Assembly: GCA_015654835.1 (NCBI GenBank)
Contig: JAATGG010000133.1
Coordinates: 1 to 60,001, forward strand
Source: Terriglobales bacterium
GTDB taxonomy: Bacteria; Acidobacteriota; Terriglobia; Terriglobales; Acidobacteriaceae
Length of the DNA: 60,001 bases
Direction: 5' to 3'
The stretch's first letter is position 1. Each line of letters opens with the position of its first letter. The translations under genes and the position numbers were made by a program. Positions 1 to 8,778 of this stretch are shown piece after piece. The notes below the pieces were generated by a model. That model had not been told where the DNA came from. It searched no databases and saw only the letters and a list, made by a program, of their open reading frames with translations.

Positions 1-239
1 ATTTTCTGCTTTGCTATCGGCTTAGTTGCCACCCCGCACCGGATATCTAGCTTCATCTATCGAATAAGTCGAAGCACTCTCAAAATATTAGATATGCGGC
101 ACAAATATCTATTTTTTGTTTGTAAAAGAGTCTACAGTTGCGTATCGTGTTTCACAGGACGAGTGGTTGACTCGCGCGTCATTCTGTAGTTACGAAGCCG
201 AGGACTAAACCACTTACGAGTACCTAACAGGAGGAAATT

Positions 240-476
240 GTGGGAGTTTCAGATATATTGGCAGAAATTGACCGCGAGATTGCCCAACTGCAGCAGGCGC
301 GTGCGTTGCTGGGTGGAACATCCACACCGGCGCCTAAGAAAGCTACGGCTGCCGTGCCAGCCTCTAAAAAATCCGTTAAGAAAAAAAGAAATCTTACTCC
401 AGAAGGACGGAAGCGCATTGCCGAGGCCGTAAAACGGCGTTGGGCTGAACAGAAAAAGGCGGCATCTGCAAAATAG
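240..476 (+). CDS. small basic protein with C-terminal GRKRIAEAVKRRW motif
   Basis: A 78-residue protein starting at GTG, chosen because AGGAGG (229-234) sits five bases upstream. The N-terminal 25 residues look helical and partly acidic (DILAEIDREIAQLQQAR), a Thr/Ala/Pro/Lys linker follows, and the C-terminus is very basic with the segment LTPEGRKRIAEAVKRRW near residues 52-68. I recall this short basic motif from uncharacterised acidobacterial proteins, often near the C-terminus. The charge pattern (acidic helix, flexible Lys/Pro linker, basic helix) suggests nucleic-acid binding, but that is inference. It stands alone: the next gene is convergent, so it is probably monocistronic. No function is assigned. 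Confidence 0.75.
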   Translation: MGVSDILAEIDREIAQLQQARALLGGTSTPAPKKATAAVPASKKSVKKKRNLTPEGRKRIAEAVKRRWAEQKKAASAK

Positions 477-496
477 CCTGACAGAAGATGGGGATC

Positions 497-518
497 GGGC
501 TGCCTCGAAAGTCAGCCC
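497..518. terminator. weak hairpin between convergent genes
   Basis: GGGCTG and CAGCCC form a 6-bp stem around a 10-base loop between two convergent genes. A T-rich stretch follows on the plus strand some bases later. It is a plausible terminator but short. Confidence 0.3.
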
Positions 519-562
519 TCCCTCTAGATAATTTTCTCCAAGTCAGCATGACTTTAGATTAG

Positions 563-1267
563 TTAGATCGTCTCTCCCGGATTCCACCTTACGACTTCAA
601 CACTTGAATCAACTAATGCAGCCAATTGCTCTGGATTCCCTTTCAGCGGCGGAAACGTTCCGAAGTGGAGTGGGAGAATTGTCTTTGGCGCCAGATAACT
701 CACGGCCAGCGCAGCTTCCTTCGGTCCCATCGTGAAGTGCCCGCCAATGGGAAGCATCGCCACCTCGGGGTGATATAGCTCACCTATCAATTTCATATCC
801 CCGAATACAGCCGTATCTCCCGAGTGATAGAGCACCGGACCATCGGTAACTGTCAGCACATACCCTGCCGCAATTCCGACGTAATGTATTCCCTTTTCGT
901 CCTGCGCGCTGGATGAGTGCTTGGCATCCACCATGGTCGCTGCGACATCGTCCAACTGCACCGTGCCACCCAAATTCATTCCGATAGTGTTGGCAACGCC
1001 CTTGCCTTTGACATATTCTGCCAGCTCAAAGATCGCCACCACTGTGGAACCATGCTTGCCTGCGACTGGAACAACATCGGAGATATGATCTCCGTGTCCA
1101 TGAGTCAGCAGGATGTAATCGATCTTCGACGGTAGAACAAAGTCCTTCGGATATTTCGGATTCTGCTCGATAAATGGATCGATCAAAATATGGGTGCCTT
1201 TGGCGGTCTGAATCAGCACGGTCGCGTGACCTAGCCATGTGATGCGCGTTCCTTTGAGTGAACTCAT
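563..1267 (-). CDS. metal-dependent hydrolase, UPF0173 / metallo-beta-lactamase fold
   Basis: A 234-residue cytosolic protein of the metallo-beta-lactamase superfamily. The zinc-binding motif THGHGDH lies around residues 55-61. Further ligand positions are probably the His of DAKHSSS, the Asp of YHSGDTAVF and the His of LPLHFGTF near the C-terminus. The short sheet-rich layout and the opening ITWLGHATVLI match the UPF0173 group (YtkL-like), whose substrate is not established. The ATG has a clear Shine-Dalgarno sequence (CAGGAGAG on the minus strand). It stands alone, convergent with the small basic protein gene. The fold is certain from the motif; the substrate is unknown. Confidence 0.9.
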   Translation of the reverse strand: MSSLKGTRITWLGHATVLIQTAKGTHILIDPFIEQNPKYPKDFVLPSKIDYILLTHGHGDHISDVVPVAGKHGSTVVAIFELAEYVKGKGVANTIGMNLGGTVQLDDVAATMVDAKHSSSAQDEKGIHYVGIAAGYVLTVTDGPVLYHSGDTAVFGDMKLIGELYHPEVAMLPIGGHFTMGPKEAALAVSYLAPKTILPLHFGTFPPLKGNPEQLAALVDSSVEVVRWNPGETI

Positions 1268-1469
1268 AACTCTCTCCTGTTGTTTGTTACTTCACAATCA
1301 ATTGCCCAGCCATTCTCAGCGGGTCTTTCCATTGGATGCGCTACTGATCCGGCGTCTGCAACAATTGCGACGCCACCGAATTCCCCCGATCAGAAAGCCG
1401 CCACCCTCACGAGAACTACCTCTTGACGCCTTTCCAATGCAAGCGTAGGGTACGCATAAAGGCGAATAT

Positions 1470-2468
1470 ATGGCGAAGAAACGAGCACCAAAAACACAGA
1501 CTCTCTTCCCAATCCTCGGCCCCAAACCCATCTCCCGCCTGGCTCAGGCTGCGGCCGATGCGCCCCTGGAGGACACCGGCTGCCTCACCGAATATCGCTC
1601 GCTCGAATCCCGCTCCATCGTCAGCAAGACAAATTCGCGCCGTCGCGTGTTCTTCACCTACGCCATCAACCCCTATCGAGGGTGCGAGTTTGCCTGCCGC
1701 TACTGCTATGCGCGCTATACACATGAATTTCTCGAACTGCATGTGCCTGAAGACTTTGAGCGCAAAATTTATTTCAAGCAGAATGCCGCATGGCTGCTCA
1801 CGCAAGAACTTGCCCGCCTCAAGCCGGGCACTGACATCGCGATCGGCACGGCCACCGATCCCTATCAGCCGCTGGAGCGCAAGCAGCGCATCACTCGCTC
1901 CCTGCTCGAAGTCTTTGCGCGCAAAAGCGGCTTTCGATTGGGCATCGTGACCAAGTCGGCACTGATTATGCGCGATCGCGATTTGCTGCAGGAGATTGCC
2001 CGGCGGAACCACTTGAGTATTCACTTGACCGTAACGACTGTCGATACGGAACTGGCCCGCACCCTCGAACCGCGCGCTCCGCGGCCCGATCTGCGCATGA
2101 AGACGGTGGCTGCTTTGCGGCAGGCAGGGCTGCGCACCGGCGTTTTGTGCTCACCGCTCATGCCCGGCATTACCGATAGCCGCAGTTCTATCGGGGCCGT
2201 TGCCAAGGCCGCTGCCGCGGCGGATGCAAGCTTTTTCGCTGCGGGAGCGCTGTTTCTGAAGCCCTGTTCGCAGCCGACATTTTTCGATTTCCTGCGGCGG
2301 CATTTCCCCCGTAAACTGCCAGCCTACGAGAAACACTATGCAGTCAGCGCCTTTGCCTCGGCGGAGTATCGCCAGCACATTGCTGATTTGGTTGACTCGG
2401 TTTGCCGGGAACACAAGCTTGGGCGTTACCGATCAGATCTGACTGACGCCGAATCTCAGGCAAGCTAA
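1470..2468 (+). CDS. radical SAM protein, Rv2578c / PA0069 family (SplB-like)
   Basis: A 332-residue radical SAM enzyme. The segment YRGCEFACRYCYAR carries the CX3CX2C cluster at Cys72, Cys76 and Cys79, which would hold the 4Fe-4S cluster that cleaves S-adenosylmethionine. The following TATDPYQPLE and LTVTTVD segments match the family related to spore photoproduct lyase and annotated as PA0069/Rv2578c. The reaction is not established; DNA photoproduct repair is suggested only by distant similarity to SplB. The first 45 residues lack domain character. The gene is convergent with the methyltransferase gene downstream. The family call is firm; the function is open. Confidence 0.88.
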   Translation: MAKKRAPKTQTLFPILGPKPISRLAQAAADAPLEDTGCLTEYRSLESRSIVSKTNSRRRVFFTYAINPYRGCEFACRYCYARYTHEFLELHVPEDFERKIYFKQNAAWLLTQELARLKPGTDIAIGTATDPYQPLERKQRITRSLLEVFARKSGFRLGIVTKSALIMRDRDLLQEIARRNHLSIHLTVTTVDTELARTLEPRAPRPDLRMKTVAALRQAGLRTGVLCSPLMPGITDSRSSIGAVAKAAAAADASFFAAGALFLKPCSQPTFFDFLRRHFPRKLPAYEKHYAVSAFASAEYRQHIADLVDSVCREHKLGRYRSDLTDAESQAS

Positions 2469-2528
2469 GACGTAGAACCGATTGAGATTCAACCGTGGCT
2501 CCCATTCGCCGGCAGCTAGCGCGTCGTC

Positions 2529-3182
2529 TTAGCGCGTAATGATGACTTCGGAGACGCTGTCTTTGGCAAGAAACTGCCGATGCCCCGACCACCCGGCAAA
2601 CAGTCGTTCAATACTGCGGTTGGTGAAAGCGCGCTGGATGGGAAACTGTTCCGACAACTGCACATCCACATCGTCGCCGGGAGTTAGGTGGAAACGACAG
2701 TGCACGGTCTCTTCGCCATGTGTCCGGGTATGAAAGAGGGCCAGCACCTGACCGCCCGGATTCATGGCCGGAAGCAGATGCTCAACCACCGGCGCGACAA
2801 ACGGCTCGGGCAGATAGTCGAGCGAGGTCCACAACAGCACCATGTCGAACATGCGTCCCGAAAAGTCGAGGGTATTCTTCAGATACCCCTCCACATTCCA
2901 AACCGGATTGCCTTCTTCATCCGTGCCGGTCTGCCAGTTTCCCGTGCAGGCGTCATGCACCAGGTCGGCAAGAAACACGCTATGCCCGAGGCTGGTGAGA
3001 TAGTTGATATTGCTCGGCGAAGTGTACCCTACGTCGATGATGCGGAGTCCGGGCTCCGCCTGCAGACGTTTACGCAAAGTTGCCCAGCCGCCCGAGTGAC
3101 GAGGCACCCGCGGCCCTGTAACACCCTGAGCCGGCACGGCGGGACTGCTCTCCTGCTTCTTCTCAAACCAACGGCTAAGCAC
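2529..3182 (-). CDS. SAM-dependent methyltransferase-like protein
   Basis: A 217-residue protein with a class I methyltransferase layout. After a low-complexity N-terminus comes RIIDVGYTSPSNINYL, an altered motif I in which the usual DXGXGXG glycines are mostly missing. Then follow FLADL (acidic end of strand 2), FDMVLLWTSLDYL (motif IV position) and LLPAMNPGGQVLALF (post-motif III). The unusual motif I leaves open whether it still methylates. The start is GTG with a GAGGGG-type ribosome site upstream; the nearest ATG is out of frame. It follows the bactofilin gene on the same strand after 157 bases, so the two may be co-expressed and linked to cell-shape or envelope work, which is inference. 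Confidence 0.75.
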   Translation of the reverse strand: MLSRWFEKKQESSPAVPAQGVTGPRVPRHSGGWATLRKRLQAEPGLRIIDVGYTSPSNINYLTSLGHSVFLADLVHDACTGNWQTGTDEEGNPVWNVEGYLKNTLDFSGRMFDMVLLWTSLDYLPEPFVAPVVEHLLPAMNPGGQVLALFHTRTHGEETVHCRFHLTPGDDVDVQLSEQFPIQRAFTNRSIERLFAGWSGHRQFLAKDSVSEVIITR

Positions 3183-3339
3183 CCTTGAATCCCCTCATGG
3201 CCCGGCCTCTGGCACCTGGACATTTTCGGAACATGCACATGCTTTTTGAAGGCGTATCAGGTGGTGGCTTTTCCTTATAGAGGAAGCCCCGCGCCCTTTC
3301 GATCTACATCCATTCCGAAAACACTATACGTAACCAAGC

Positions 3340-3756
3340 CTACAGCGTCTTATCAAAGACTACTCCCGTTTGGGGAGCCGCGGCTCCCGCCTGTGAGAGT
3401 TGCGCGCTCTCCGTTCCCTTTTGAAAAGTCTGGGTCAGGTCCACCTTGCCGCGGAATACGGCATTATCTTCCACCGCCAGGCGGGTTGCGCGCACATCGC
3501 CTTCGACCACGCAACCGGCGCGCAGTTCTACGCGTCCGCTCGCCACCACGTTTCCCTTGACCTGCCCCAGAATGAGAACGTCCTTGGCAGAAAGATCGGC
3601 GGCGACGTTGGCATTGGGCCCAATGGTCAACCGGCTCTCCAGCAAGGTTACCGTTCCCTCGACGCGGCCATCCACAATGAGATCTTCGCTGCCCTTCACT
3701 TCGCCGCGAATCACAACGGTCTTGCCAATGCGTGCGGGACTGTTCTCGACGGTCAT
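3340..3756 (-). CDS. bactofilin family cytoskeletal protein
   Basis: A 138-residue protein with the bactofilin (DUF583) domain across about residues 7-115. It has short repeating beta-helix turns rich in Gly and Val, such as VVIRGEVKGSEDLIVDGRVEGTV and ILGQVKGNVVASGRVEL. The termini are short and unstructured. Bactofilins polymerise without nucleotide into filaments that place envelope and cell-wall enzymes. The ATG is preceded by an AGAGGA-like site. The methyltransferase-like gene lies downstream on the same strand. Length and repeat pattern are typical for the family. Confidence 0.92.
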   Translation of the reverse strand: MTVENSPARIGKTVVIRGEVKGSEDLIVDGRVEGTVTLLESRLTIGPNANVAADLSAKDVLILGQVKGNVVASGRVELRAGCVVEGDVRATRLAVEDNAVFRGKVDLTQTFQKGTESAQLSQAGAAAPQTGVVFDKTL

Positions 3757-3905
3757 GGGGTTCGATTCCTCTTGAACTGAATTAAGGTCCTGCGGGAACT
3801 ATATCAATTGCCCCTGACTGCTTCAATCCACTTCGATTTACGCAACCGGCAAGCGATCGCAGCGTCTAATGGTCAAGGACACAATCACAACAGCAAGAAT
3901 GGGAA

Positions 3906-4772
3906 ATGCTGGATAAATCCGACCATATACGCGGTCTTCTCCTGCTCTTTTTACTCATGCAGGCAGTCGCGGCATTGCAAGGCCAGGCTCCTTCTTCCGG
4001 CGGCACGGGCCAAAGTCTGCTTGAGCGGGCGCTCGCGACCGAACTGCGCGATGCCCAGGCCACGAGTCACCCGATGCGCTACCACCTGCGCAGATCCAGC
4101 CCGCGCCTCACCACCACAAAAGACATTATTGAAACCAAAGAGGGCGCTGTCGCTCGCCTGGTCGCCATCAACGACGGCCCGCTCGGCCCCCCCGATCAGC
4201 AGAAAGAACATGCCCGGCTCGATGGATTGCTTAGCGACCCCGGCCGCCAACGGCATCGGAAGCAAAACGAAGACGTGGACATGGGGCGCGTCCTCAAGGT
4301 GCTGCGCGCGCTGCCCAAAGCCTTTCTCTATCAGTACGCCGGCACCATCGCCGTCGACTCTGGAACTGTGCAGAAATTTACGTTCAGGCCCAACCCCGCG
4401 TTCAACCCTCCGGACCTCGAAACACAGGTGCTCACCGTGATGTCCGGCGAAATATGGGTGGATGTCTCCCACGAGCGGGTAATCCGTCTGGAAGGCCATC
4501 TTCAGCAGGATGTGGACTTCGGCTGGGGCATCCTCGGCCGTCTGAATAAAGGCGGGTGGGTTTTAATCGATCAGGCCGATATCGGCGGGGGCCAATGGCG
4601 GATCGTGCGCTTCAAGATGATCATGACCGGTCGCGTACTTTTCCGGAGCAAGAGTTTCGATACCGCCGAAGAGAGAACCCAGTTTGTGCCCATGCCTGTA
4701 GACCTCGGCTACCAACAGGCAATTCAGATGCTGCGCGCCGCCTCTGAAAACCCAGGCCCCGGCAGCAGGTAA
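3906..4772 (+). CDS. secreted protein of unknown function
   Basis: A 288-residue protein with an N-terminal signal peptide: charged MLDKSDHIRG, then LLLLFLLMQAVAAL, and a likely cleavage after ALQGQA near residue 27. The mature part has no motif I can tie to an enzyme. It contains FRPNPAFNPPDLETQVL and GEIWVDVSHERVIRLEGHL, a pattern recalling periplasmic outer-membrane lipoprotein-sorting-like beta proteins. I have seen similar sequences only as acidobacterial hypotheticals. It is convergent with the atp genes across a strong hairpin. Export is likely; no function can be named. Confidence 0.75.
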   Translation: MLDKSDHIRGLLLLFLLMQAVAALQGQAPSSGGTGQSLLERALATELRDAQATSHPMRYHLRRSSPRLTTTKDIIETKEGAVARLVAINDGPLGPPDQQKEHARLDGLLSDPGRQRHRKQNEDVDMGRVLKVLRALPKAFLYQYAGTIAVDSGTVQKFTFRPNPAFNPPDLETQVLTVMSGEIWVDVSHERVIRLEGHLQQDVDFGWGILGRLNKGGWVLIDQADIGGGQWRIVRFKMIMTGRVLFRSKSFDTAEERTQFVPMPVDLGYQQAIQMLRAASENPGPGSR

Positions 4773-4793
4773 TACCGCTGTTTCTGAAGCGCA

Positions 4794-4834
4794 AAATAGA
4801 TTGGCCCCGCCCATTGGGCGGGGCCAATCTATTT
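4794..4834. terminator. bidirectional terminator hairpin
   Basis: A 20-base arm (4794-4813) is perfectly complementary to 4815-4834, with a GC-rich core (TTGGCCCCGCCC) and AT-rich base. It sits between convergent genes, so AAATAG/CTATTT ends give a short U-run in both directions. The real loop is probably 3-5 bases after the innermost pairs open. Confidence 0.8.
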
Positions 4835-4846
4835 GACAATCCAGGC

Positions 4847-5146
4847 TTACTTGACCTTGGCGAAGATGATAACCAGAGTGAAAAGGGTGAGGGACTCGAT
4901 GAAAGCCAGACCGAGAACCAGCAGCATCTGGATTCCGGCGCGGGCGCCGGGATTGCGTGCCAATGCTTCGGTAGCCGAGGCAACAGCCTTGCCCTGGCCC
5001 ACGCCGCAGAGGCCTGCGGCCAGACCCATGCCGATACCGGCGCCGATTGGCACCAGGTTGATGGCAGCGGATCCACCATCTGCGAAGGCCGGAATGGCGA
5101 AGCAAAGAACCGCCAAGGCCATAAACACATATTGAAGTTTCTGCAT
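4847..5146 (-). CDS. atpE: ATP synthase F0 subunit c
   Basis: A 99-residue proteolipid that forms the rotor ring of F0. Residues 1-24 (MQKLQYVFMALAVLCFAIPAFA) look like a cleavable leader, then come two membrane helices joined by the polar loop ARNPGAR. Helix 1 has glycine-rich packing (GAGIGMG) and Gln51; helix 2 has the ion-carrying Glu84 followed by Ser85 in AFIESLTLF. The start was set at the Met with a GGAG site (GAAGCAGGAGAG) rather than a longer upstream extension. Gln51, Glu84 and Ser85 occupy positions that bind sodium in Na+-type c rings. The gene is last in atpZ-atpI-atpB-atpE, 124 bases after atpB. Confidence 0.95.
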   Translation of the reverse strand: MQKLQYVFMALAVLCFAIPAFADGGSAAINLVPIGAGIGMGLAAGLCGVGQGKAVASATEALARNPGARAGIQMLLVLGLAFIESLTLFTLVIIFAKVK

Positions 5147-5270
5147 TGCTCTCCTGCTTCCCTTGAGATTGGCCGCCAGTGGGTGGTTGAAGCTCACCGT
5201 GCTGGCCCCCTCACGCTTGCGGCCGTCCGTTTGCCCAGAGCGGAAGCGCTCTCCGGCGGAAACTTTTCTC

Positions 5271-6020
5271 CTAGTGCTGTGTTGCCGGCTCCGGATGAGC
5301 CACCGCTGCAGCCAGGTAAATCATCGCCAGAAGCATAAACACATATGCCTGAATCAGCGAGACGAAGAAGTGCAGCCCCAAGAAGATCGCGGGAATCGCC
5401 ACCGGCACCAGCGAGAAGAACACCAGGGTCACCAGATCGCTGGCCAGCATGTTGGCGTAAAGACGAATGGTCAGTGACATGACGCGGGCCAGGTGAGAGA
5501 TGATTTCAATCGGGAACAGCAGAGGCGCAATCCACCAGAGCGGCCCGGCAAACTCTTTCAGGTAGCCGATGACCCCATGGACGCGCACGCCGTGAAAGTT
5601 GTAGTAGAGAAAGGTCAGCACGGCAAGGCCCAACGGAACTACCGGCGATCCCGTCGGGGTCACAATTCCGGGGATCAGTCCCAGCAGATTGTTGAACACG
5701 ACAAAGAGGAAAATGCAGGTGACAAAAGCCTGAAAACGCTCATAGCCATGGCCAATGATCTGCTCGGCCTGGCCGCCTACGCCTTCATGCATCATCTCGA
5801 AAACCTGCTGCAACGAGCTGGGCTTCTCGACAGACAGGGTCAGCCGCACGATTGCGAAAAGCGCAATGAGGCAGCCGGCGACCAGAAGCTCCAGCGCAAA
5901 GGCGTCATTAATAGGGGCCGCGGGATTGGCGGGATGAACGCCCACAAGCTGCATCAACGAGGCTACAACACCGCCGAACAACTGATTCAACAAGTGCGTA
6001 AACGCTAGAGATTCCGGCAT
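5271..6020 (-). CDS. atpB: ATP synthase F0 subunit a
   Basis: A 249-residue integral membrane stator subunit that carries the two ion half-channels. Several hydrophobic helices are visible, including FVTCIFLFVVFNNLLGLIPG. The essential arginine is in SLTIRLYANMLASD (around residue 190), and the C-terminal helix LIQAYVFMLLAMIYLA is typical. It lies between atpI and atpE on the minus strand; the F1 genes and the b subunit are not in this window, so the F0 genes are split from F1 here. Length and motifs are normal. Confidence 0.97.
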   Translation of the reverse strand: MPESLAFTHLLNQLFGGVVASLMQLVGVHPANPAAPINDAFALELLVAGCLIALFAIVRLTLSVEKPSSLQQVFEMMHEGVGGQAEQIIGHGYERFQAFVTCIFLFVVFNNLLGLIPGIVTPTGSPVVPLGLAVLTFLYYNFHGVRVHGVIGYLKEFAGPLWWIAPLLFPIEIISHLARVMSLTIRLYANMLASDLVTLVFFSLVPVAIPAIFLGLHFFVSLIQAYVFMLLAMIYLAAAVAHPEPATQH

Positions 6021-6067
6021 GAAGACTTAAGTCTTTCTGTTTCCGGGCAATATTTGGATAAGGGCAC

Positions 6068-6481
6068 TCAGTCTCGAAGCAGTTGGAACGCTTCCCAGGC
6101 CGTGGCCGCAACCGCCAGGCCCAAACCACACAGAAGCGAAACAACCGAACCCTGGAAACATTTTAGACTACCATAAATAACTGCCGCGAAGACGGTGAGC
6201 CTGAGCACAAAGAATGCCACCACCATCGCTGCCCCGCGCGGGGTTTTGTGCTGGTCGAGCTTGGCGTTGATAAGCCGAATCAGCCGCTGCCACTCCAGCA
6301 CGCTGGCGGCGGAAATTGCCGCGCCCACAGCCAGCATGGCCCCATTGCGCCAGCCTGAAGCCACCAGAACGATCAGCGCCAGCACGGCGCCAAGAACCAG
6401 GGTGTTGCGCATGGCGCGCTTCAACAGGGCTTCCAGCCCCTCATCGGTGAGGTCTACAAGCGGGTGCGTTCCTTCCGTCAT
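6068..6481 (-). CDS. atpI: ATP synthase subunit I family membrane protein
   Basis: A 137-residue protein with about four hydrophobic helices (LVLGAVLALIVLVASGW, GAMLAVGAAISAASVLEW, AAMVVAFFVLRLTVFAAVIYG, VVSLLCGLGLAVAATA). This matches the ATP synthase subunit I (AtpI) group, thought to help assemble the c ring. The start ATG at 6481 overlaps the stop of the upstream atpZ gene in an ATGA, which fixes the start and implies translational coupling. A longer frame runs upstream through atpZ but is not coding. Family assignment rests on topology and position. Confidence 0.85.
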   Translation of the reverse strand: MTEGTHPLVDLTDEGLEALLKRAMRNTLVLGAVLALIVLVASGWRNGAMLAVGAAISAASVLEWQRLIRLINAKLDQHKTPRGAAMVVAFFVLRLTVFAAVIYGSLKCFQGSVVSLLCGLGLAVAATAWEAFQLLRD

Positions 6482-6801
6482 AATTCGCTGTCGGAGCTCC
6501 CTTTCCCATCTTTGTCCCCGGTCTTGGTCTGGTCGTGCAGTCCGGTGCCGCCACCCGCGGCGACCACCAGGCGAATCACATACACCAGCCCGGAAACACC
6601 GCCAAACACGATTCCGGCCAGGCCGATCCATGTCTGATGCAGGTGTTTGTCCAACCAGGCACCCGCCAGCCACCCAATAAAGGCCGAGGAGGGCAGCATG
6701 ATGGCAATCTGCATCAGCTTTTCCGCCTGCACCAGGGTGTCGAGTCCGCCGGAAAACTTGCGCGGCGGCTTCGGGTCTGGAATGGGAGGGTTGAAGGGCA
6801 T
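6478..6801 (-). CDS. atpZ: AtpZ/AtpI-type F0F1 ATPase accessory protein
   Basis: A 107-residue protein with a Pro-rich N-terminus, two membrane helices (LMQIAIMLPSSAFIGWLAGAWL and IGLAGIVFGGVSGLVYVIRLV) joined by DKHLHQTW, and a charged C-terminal tail. This is the pattern of the ATPase gene 1 / AtpZ family (PF09527-type), which has been linked with AtpI to divalent-cation supply and c-ring assembly. It is first in the minus-strand atp cluster and its stop overlaps the start of atpI by four bases. Confidence 0.88.
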   Translation of the reverse strand: MPFNPPIPDPKPPRKFSGGLDTLVQAEKLMQIAIMLPSSAFIGWLAGAWLDKHLHQTWIGLAGIVFGGVSGLVYVIRLVVAAGGGTGLHDQTKTGDKDGKGSSDSEL

Positions 6802-6991
6802 CTACCGTGTTATACACGCCGAGAGCCTCGGCAAGCGAACATCGCCCGCCGCATCGAGCGGGTAAATCCTCAAGGGACTCCCGCGATTCCCATGCCGATG
6901 AGCCGATGAACCGCGCTTCCTGCGCCCCGTACGCGATGAACGATATACTGCAGTTAGATCTGCCAAGCAGTTTGCATGTAAAGGAAACAGC

Positions 6992-8674
6992 GTGTTCGAT
7001 TCAGAATTTGAGCGCGGTCTCTTCGATCTGCGCAAGTCCAAGTTGGAAGAAATTGAAAAACTGGGACAGGCAGCCTATCCCAACCAGTTCCCTGCTTCGC
7101 ACACCACCGCCTCCGTTCGCGCCAAGTGGAACGAAACGCCGGCCGAGGAGCTTGAGGCTCACCGGATCACGGTCGCTGTTGCCGGCCGCATCATGGCCAT
7201 TCGGGCACAAGGCAAAGCGGGGTTTGCCACGCTGCAACAAGGCGGCGAGCGGCTCCAGATCTATGTCCGGCTCGATGCGGTAGGCGAAAAGGGTTTCGCG
7301 CTGTACAAGCTGCTCGATCTCGGCGATCATATCGGCGTCACCGGCTACCTGTTCCGCACCCGGACCGGCGAGTTGACGATTCATGTCGAACGGCTGACCT
7401 TTCTCTCCAAGGCCATGCTCGCCCTGCCGGAGAAATATCACGGTCTGGCCGACGTCGAACTGCGTTATCGCCAGCGCTACGTGGATCTGTTTACGAATCT
7501 CGAAAGCCGCAAAGTCTTCGTCAAGCGCGCCAAGGTGCTGCAGGCCCTGCGCCGGTTCTTCGACGAGCGCGGTTATCTCGAAGTTGAAACACCCATGATG
7601 CAGCAGGTGGCCGGCGGCGCGGCGGCGCGGCCATTTAAGACGCATCACAACGCGCTCGACATGGACCTGTTCCTTCGCATCGCTCCGGAGCTCTATCTCA
7701 AGCGGCTCGTGGTGGGCGGCCTTGATCGCGTGTATGAAATCAATCGCAACTTCCGCAACGAGGGCGTCAGCACCCAGCACAATCCCGAATTCACCATGGT
7801 CGAGTTCTATCAGGCCTACGCAAACTATCACGACCTGATGCAATTGACCGAGGAGTTGATCGAGTTCGTCGCACAAGAGGTGAACGGCACCACCATCACC
7901 CACTTCAATGGAGTCGAAATCGACCTGGGCAAGTGGCGCAGGTTCTCCATGCGCGAAGCGATTGTCGAGTTCTGGCCCGCTGAAGCCGGCCCCAAACCCG
8001 CATCCACCGCCTTCGAATCCCTCGCGGTGTTCCAGGCACGCATTGACGCGGCCATCGATTCGCTGCAGACAGCCCTCAAAGGAACAGAGAACAAAGAACC
8101 CCAGGAAGCCGAAATTGAAGTCGCGCCGGCAGGGGATGTTAGTGAGATCCAAGAGTCAAAGCACAATCTTCGGACGACGCTTCAGGGATTTCATGAAATC
8201 CGCAAGGACCTGGAGAAAGGTATCCCGCTGGGAAAGGCAATCTCCAATCTTTTTGAAGCGGTAGCTGAACCCTTCCTCATCCAACCCACCATCATTTATG
8301 ACTATCCGATTGAGGTCTCGCCACTCTCCAAAGCCAAGCCCGACGATCCCGCAAATGTGGAGCGGTTCGAATTCTTTGCCGGCGGCTTCGAGTTGGGCAA
8401 CGCCTTCAGCGAGTTGAACGATCCGGTGGAACAGCACAAGCGATTCGAGCAGCAGCTTGCCGAACGTGATCGCGGCGACGATGAAGCGCATCAGATGGAC
8501 GAGGATTATGTGCGGGCGCTGGCCTATGGCCTGCCTCCCACCGGCGGCGAAGGCATCGGCGTCGATCGCCTCGTCATGCTGCTCACGGGCTCGCGCTCCA
8601 TCCGCGACGTGATTCTGTTTCCGTTGATGAGGCCGGAAAAACAGGAAAATCAGCCGCCTGCTTCCGAGTCCTAG
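6992..8674 (+). CDS. lysS: lysyl-tRNA synthetase, class II
   Basis: A 560-residue class II synthetase that charges tRNA-Lys. Residues about 60-150 are the OB-fold anticodon-binding domain ([20 protein letters not shown]). The catalytic domain shows motif 1 near [16 protein letters not shown], motif 2 as [20 protein letters not shown], and motif 3 as [20 protein letters not shown]. The start is GTG with AAAGGAAA upstream. It is about 50 residues longer than usual because of an extra stretch around residues 340-400 rich in Glu, Ala and Lys between motifs 2 and 3. The YmdB-type gene follows on the same strand after 104 bases. Confidence 0.97.
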   Translation: MFDSEFERGLFDLRKSKLEEIEKLGQAAYPNQFPASHTTASVRAKWNETPAEELEAHRITVAVAGRIMAIRAQGKAGFATLQQGGERLQIYVRLDAVGEKGFALYKLLDLGDHIGVTGYLFRTRTGELTIHVERLTFLSKAMLALPEKYHGLADVELRYRQRYVDLFTNLESRKVFVKRAKVLQALRRFFDERGYLEVETPMMQQVAGGAAARPFKTHHNALDMDLFLRIAPELYLKRLVVGGLDRVYEINRNFRNEGVSTQHNPEFTMVEFYQAYANYHDLMQLTEELIEFVAQEVNGTTITHFNGVEIDLGKWRRFSMREAIVEFWPAEAGPKPASTAFESLAVFQARIDAAIDSLQTALKGTENKEPQEAEIEVAPAGDVSEIQESKHNLRTTLQGFHEIRKDLEKGIPLGKAISNLFEAVAEPFLIQPTIIYDYPIEVSPLSKAKPDDPANVERFEFFAGGFELGNAFSELNDPVEQHKRFEQQLAERDRGDDEAHQMDEDYVRALAYGLPPTGGEGIGVDRLVMLLTGSRSIRDVILFPLMRPEKQENQPPASES

Positions 8675-8778
8675 CTTCTAACTTTTCGTAAGTGCCGGCA
8701 GGTTCCTTTCATCTCCGGCACAATTTACGTTGCTCTGCGCACTACCAAAGCTAGAGGCTGAAAGCGAGGAGCCGTTTC

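Noticed and set aside
1..239. Search of the first 239 bases for a partial gene
   Set aside because: All frames are interrupted and there is no recognisable protein segment; it is treated as upstream sequence.
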